Assembly: GCA_947478985.1 (NCBI GenBank) | Contig: CANJYC010000073.1 | Span: 1-7,902 of the forward strand | Length of the DNA: 7,902 nt | Origin: Acidobacteriota bacterium | GTDB taxonomy: Bacteria > Acidobacteriota > Vicinamibacteria > Vicinamibacterales > UBA2999 | Reading direction: 5' to 3' | Shown here: in pieces, positions 1 through 7,902 of the stretch | How positions within the stretch are numbered: the stretch's first letter is position 1 | How the letters are laid out: every line of letters starts with the position of its first letter | The notes under the pieces: generated by a model | What the model saw: the letters and a program-made list of their open reading frames with translations, nothing else | What the model was told of the DNA's origin: nothing | Database searches by the model: none | Program-made: the position numbers and the translations under genes

Positions 1-221
1 GTACGCCCGCTGAGGGTGTGCGGCGTTCGCTAAGCGGGGGCTGCAGAATGGCCGCTCGCGGCGGTCGGGCAGAGTGCGTTGCGAAATTACGGTTCGCGGG
101 TGGCGCTGGACGGGGCGCCCCGCCCGCGCCGCAGGCCCGACAGGGCCGAGCACGGGTGGGGCTGTCCAGCGACAGGACCCGCTACGCGTAATTTCGCAGC
201 GCACTCTCAGGTGTGGCCCCC
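1..221. other. Non-coding flank dominated by a long palindrome
   Basis: No convincing coding region is visible on either strand here. Positions 1-70 are GC-rich with only short self-complementary bits and nothing I can name. Most of the rest is the nested inverted repeat annotated at 71-207. The right edge abuts the stop codon of the UreH-like gene, which is transcribed leftward into this region. Confidence 0.6.
71..207. repeat. 137-nt nested palindrome, MITE-like or structured intergenic element
   Basis: The terminal arms at 71-91 and 187-207 are 21-nt inverted repeats with one difference (T79 against G199, a wobble in a plus-strand RNA). Further arms nest inside in the correct order: 96-101 with 177-182 (6 bp), 104-111 with 164-171 (8 bp), 117-126 with 153-162 (10 bp, one G-U), and 134-138 with 143-147 (5 bp) around the loop GACA. 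About 50 base pairs therefore form from 137 nt. No reading frame lies inside and I see no clear target-site duplication. The element begins 15 nt past the stop of the UreH-like gene. No T-run follows the hairpin on the minus strand, so it is not a standard intrinsic terminator. A non-autonomous transposon, a REP/BIME-like element or an RNA structural element all fit. The pairing is read directly; the class is inferred. Confidence 0.75.
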
Positions 222-875
222 CTACCCGATGAGCCAGTAGCCGCCGACGGCGATTGCCATGATGGCCGCCGCCACCATCATCGCGCGTTGCGCGGCTGGG
301 CTGTGGCGCGTCTGCGCCCCCGCCATGCCCGCCACAGCCGCGAACGCGGTCATCGCGACCACCGTGCCCACACCGAACGCTCCGATGTACGTGAGCGCGG
401 CCGTGCGAGTCGGAAGGGCGAGAGCGGGCAGCACGCCGAAGAAGTGCGAGCTGCCGGCGATGCCGTGCAGTACGCCAAGACAGAACGAGGCGTGTGCGTG
501 CCCGAGCCGTCGCAGCCAGGCCGGACCACGCTGCACATGAAGATGCACGTGCGCGACGGCGTCGTGTCCGTGCACGGCAGACCCGACCCGGGCGCTGCGT
601 CGCAAGGCCCAGAGGCCGACGCCGATCAGTGCGCCGCCGACGAGGCGCTCGCTCCAGGTGGAGATGACGTCAAGCGGCGGCAGTGCGTCCCTCAGCAGGA
701 TGGCCATCACCGCGACCACGACCACGCCGGACGCATGGCCGATACCCCAGGTCCACCCGGCGATCCAGCCGCGCCGCCGTTCCGCGACCGCCATCGGCGC
801 CACGGCAGCCAGGTGATCGGGACCAGAGAGCACATGAAAGAGGCCGGCGAGCGCGCCGGTGACGGCAATCAGCAC
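222..875 (-). CDS. UreH/NicO-like polytopic membrane protein, putative nickel/metal transporter
   Basis: This is a small membrane protein of 217 residues if started at the GTG at 875. Numbering from that GTG, about six hydrophobic segments are visible (roughly 1-28, 38-61, 77-92, 129-153, 159-181 and 196-216). Segment 1 carries H14-x5-D20-H21 within HVLSGPDH, which resembles the HX4DH-type metal motif of NiCoT/UreH-like transporters. Segment 4 carries GVLHGIAGSSH (H137, H144). A His-rich loop lies between segments 3 and 4 (H102, H104, H109, H111, H113, then H126 and H128). These traits match proteins annotated as urease accessory UreH or high-affinity nickel transporters; metal uptake or efflux across the inner membrane is inferred, and no urease or hydrogenase gene is in view. 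The frame is also open to an ATG at 941, which would add 22 residues with no membrane character and overlap the SDR gene by 29 nt. I prefer 875, although its ribosome site is weak. It is probably co-transcribed with the upstream SDR gene. Confidence 0.78.
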   Translation of the reverse strand: MLIAVTGALAGLFHVLSGPDHLAAVAPMAVAERRRGWIAGWTWGIGHASGVVVVAVMAILLRDALPPLDVISTWSERLVGGALIGVGLWALRRSARVGSAVHGHDAVAHVHLHVQRGPAWLRRLGHAHASFCLGVLHGIAGSSHFFGVLPALALPTRTAALTYIGAFGVGTVVAMTAFAAVAGMAGAQTRHSPAAQRAMMVAAAIMAIAVGGYWLIG

Positions 876-912
876 TGGACCGTCCAGGGTGGGACGTCGT
901 AGGCCCGCACGC

Positions 913-1680
913 TCATTTCGGTGCCATCCGGATCGCCCCATCGAGGCGGATGACCTCGCCGTTCAGCATCTCGTTCTCGAAGATGTGGCGTACGAGCGCC
1001 GCGAATTCCTCGGGCCGTCCGAGTCGCGAGGGAAACGGGACCTGCTGACCGAGTGATTCGCGTGCGGCCTCCGGCAGGGCGGCCAGGAGCGGCGTGTCGA
1101 ACGTGCCTGGGGCGATCGTCATCACGCGGACGCCCATGCGCGCGAACTCGCGCGCGATCGGCAGCGTCATGGCGACGATGCCCCCTTTGGAGGCGGCGTA
1201 GGCGGCCTGACCGATCTGGCCGTCGAAGGCCGCCACCGATGCCGTGTTGACGATGACACCGCGTTCCCCAGCCGCTGTCGGTTCATTGCCGGACATGGCG
1301 GCCGCCGCCAGGCGGATCACGTTGAAGGTCCCGATCAGGTTGATCTGAATGACGCGTGTGAAGTGCGCGAGCGGCTGGACGCCGTCCTTCGGCAGCACGC
1401 GCTCGGCGGCCGCGATGCCGGCTGCATTGACGACGCCGTGGAGCCCGCCGAGTTCCCGCACCGCAGTATCCACGGCGCGCTGCACATCGGATTCGCTCGT
1501 CACATCGCCATGGACAAATCGTGCCCGGCCGGCCAGTGCCAAGGCTTTCTCGGCACCCGCGCGGTCGTCCACATCAAGCACGACGGCGCGGCCGCCCGCG
1601 GCCACCACCATGTCTACCGTGGCACCACCGAGGCCGGACGCGCCACCGGTGACGAGCACGGTGCGGCTGTCAAATCGCAT
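913..1680 (-). CDS. SDR-family 3-hydroxyacyl-CoA dehydrogenase (17beta-HSD10/type II-like)
   Basis: This is a complete 255-residue classical short-chain dehydrogenase/reductase. The Rossmann dinucleotide motif TGGASGLG is at residues 11-18. D36 at the end of strand 2 predicts NAD(H) rather than NADP(H). NAAG is at 85-88, and the catalytic set is N114, S148, Y161 and K165 (YAASK). Several stretches are typical of the HSD17B10 / type II 3-hydroxyacyl-CoA dehydrogenase group, including INLIGTFNVIRLAAAAM, VIVNTASVAAFDGQIGQ and IAPGTFDTPLL. That group oxidises 3-hydroxyacyl-CoA (for example 2-methyl-3-hydroxybutyryl-CoA in isoleucine breakdown) to the 3-ketoacyl-CoA with NAD+, in the cytosol. The exact substrate cannot be read from the sequence. 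It starts at ATG 1680 with no Shine-Dalgarno, and the promoter placed immediately upstream suggests a leaderless mRNA. The TGA stop overlaps an ATG (ATGA), but that ATG opens only a 15-codon frame. The UreH-like gene follows in the same direction. Confidence 0.92.
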   Translation of the reverse strand: MRFDSRTVLVTGGASGLGGATVDMVVAAGGRAVVLDVDDRAGAEKALALAGRARFVHGDVTSESDVQRAVDTAVRELGGLHGVVNAAGIAAAERVLPKDGVQPLAHFTRVIQINLIGTFNVIRLAAAAMSGNEPTAAGERGVIVNTASVAAFDGQIGQAAYAASKGGIVAMTLPIAREFARMGVRVMTIAPGTFDTPLLAALPEAARESLGQQVPFPSRLGRPEEFAALVRHIFENEMLNGEVIRLDGAIRMAPK

Positions 1681-1686
1681 GCGCCG

Positions 1687-1715
1687 ATTCTACCAGCCGA
1701 CGAGCGACGTGTCGG
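1687..1715 (-). promoter_or_regulatory. Sigma70-like promoter of the SDR gene, probably leaderless
   Basis: On the minus strand the -35 hexamer CCGACA (1715-1710) is followed by a 17-bp spacer and the -10 hexamer TAGAAT (1692-1687). These match the TTGACA/TATAAT consensus at four and five of six positions. Seven bases beyond the -10 lies position 1680, the A of the SDR start codon, so the predicted transcript would begin at the initiation codon. This explains the lack of a ribosome-binding site. The site lies just downstream of the terminator of the preceding minus-strand gene, where a new promoter is expected. Confidence 0.6.
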
Positions 1716-1744
1716 CGCGTGGCCCTGGGAAACGGACCGCCGGG

Positions 1745-1781
1745 AAAAGAAAAAGGCCGGTGGTCGCGAAGACCACCGGCC
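1745..1781 (-). terminator. Intrinsic terminator of the radical SAM gene
   Basis: A perfect 11-bp GC-rich stem (1771-1781 with 1755-1765) encloses a 5-nt loop, TTCGC on the minus strand. On that strand the T-run TTTTTCTTTT (1754-1745) follows directly, which is the classic rho-independent layout. It lies 23 nt past the stop of the radical SAM gene and upstream of the SDR promoter. The plus-strand side has only a weak T-run, so termination should act mainly on the minus strand. Confidence 0.93.
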
Positions 1782-1804
1782 CTTCTTGAGATCGCCGAAA
1801 CAGA

Positions 1805-3910
<2,106 letters not shown>

Positions 3911-4225
3911 GCGAGCTCTCTCCTCGTGAAAATCCAGGGATTCCCGGTCGGCCAGCCGGCGATGGACCAAAGGCCCATACGACGGCAGGATGGCGAGACC
4001 CTAGGCCTCTTCCTAGCCGAGCGTCCAAGATGTTAGGGGAAAAACTGGGAGGATCGCGCGTATTTTCAGCCGATTGGCGATTTTGGACGGTGGACGGGCG
4101 AGTCATACGGGGGACGGGAGTCCTGGTGGCGAACCACTTTGATGCAATCCATGACTGGATAAGATTGAAACACTCAGATCATTGTATTTCCCTTATGCTC
4201 CAAGGGCCTGCAGAATGGCTCGACT
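3911..4225. promoter_or_regulatory. Divergent intergenic region between the radical SAM gene and gltB
   Basis: These 315 bp separate two divergent genes and must hold both promoters. The stretch 4137-4195 is clearly richer in A+T than its surroundings and contains TTGAAA (4165-4170) and TAAGAT (4160-4165) on the plus strand, but I cannot pair them into a well-spaced promoter. On the minus strand TAACAT is a weak -10 candidate within the 4025-4040 area. Three GGACGG copies occur at 4085-4090, 4092-4097 and 4112-4117, and a short inverted repeat CTAGG/CCTAG at 4001-4005 and 4012-4016. None is a recognised operator. No sigma54 site with correct GG-N10-GC spacing was found. Confidence 0.45.
3920..3924 (-). 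promoter_or_regulatory. Shine-Dalgarno site setting the radical SAM start
   Basis: AGGAG on the minus strand, within the longer purine run GAGGAGAGAG, lies 9 nt before the ATG at 3910. The other in-frame ATG candidates, at 3970 and 3898, have no comparable site, so this decides the start. Confidence 0.8.

Positions 4226-7902
<3,677 letters not shown>

Noticed and set aside
41..52. TGCAGAATGGC at 42-52 repeated near 4209-4219
   Set aside because: An 11-base match with no shared flanks or context is best treated as chance.
71..207. Palindrome as an intrinsic terminator for the UreH-like gene
   Set aside because: No T-run follows the hairpin on the minus strand, and the structure is far longer than a usual terminator.
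213..902. 229-codon open frame on the plus strand
   Set aside because: It is antisense to the UreH-like gene, which has coherent membrane segments and motifs. The plus-strand product is R, H and G-rich with no domain.
4125..4147. Possible sigma54 promoter (TGGCGA...) before gltB
   Set aside because: The obligatory GG-N10-GC spacing is not met; the nearest GC is 14 nt away.

Overview
The window is GC-rich bacterial DNA, apparently chromosomal, with no phage, transposase, tRNA, rRNA or CRISPR content that I can see. I think of a soil-type Acidobacteriota-like bacterium. That rests on the GC-rich housekeeping genes next to a long bacterial relative of archaeal tetraether-lipid synthase; it is an inference, because no marker gene is present.

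Layout from left to right. Positions 1-221 hold no gene. They contain a 137-nt nested palindrome (71-207) that looks like a MITE or a structured intergenic repeat. Two minus-strand genes follow in one apparent transcription unit: an SDR-family 3-hydroxyacyl-CoA dehydrogenase-like enzyme (1680 down to 913), then a UreH/NicO-like polytopic membrane protein (about 875 down to 222). The SDR has a convincing sigma70-type promoter (1687-1715) whose predicted +1 falls on the A of its ATG, so its mRNA may be leaderless. A strong intrinsic terminator (1745-1781, minus) separates this unit from the next minus-strand gene.

That gene (3910 down to 1805) encodes a 701-residue radical SAM protein. It has a CxxxC-x2-C cluster site, an N-terminal CxxC plus CPxHG module, cysteine groups near the C-terminus, and a FQPVSFTGR-type motif. 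These traits resemble the MJ0619/Tes (tetraether synthase) family. It is the most interesting item here, as a candidate enzyme for bacterial membrane-spanning lipids.

A 315-bp divergent intergenic region (3911-4225) separates it from gltB on the plus strand. gltB is the large subunit of glutamate synthase, is open from 4226 to the window edge, and is truncated only by the window. I see no direct pathway joining all four genes. The SDR and UreH-like genes are probably co-transcribed, the radical SAM gene is a single-gene unit within this window, and gltB is core nitrogen metabolism.
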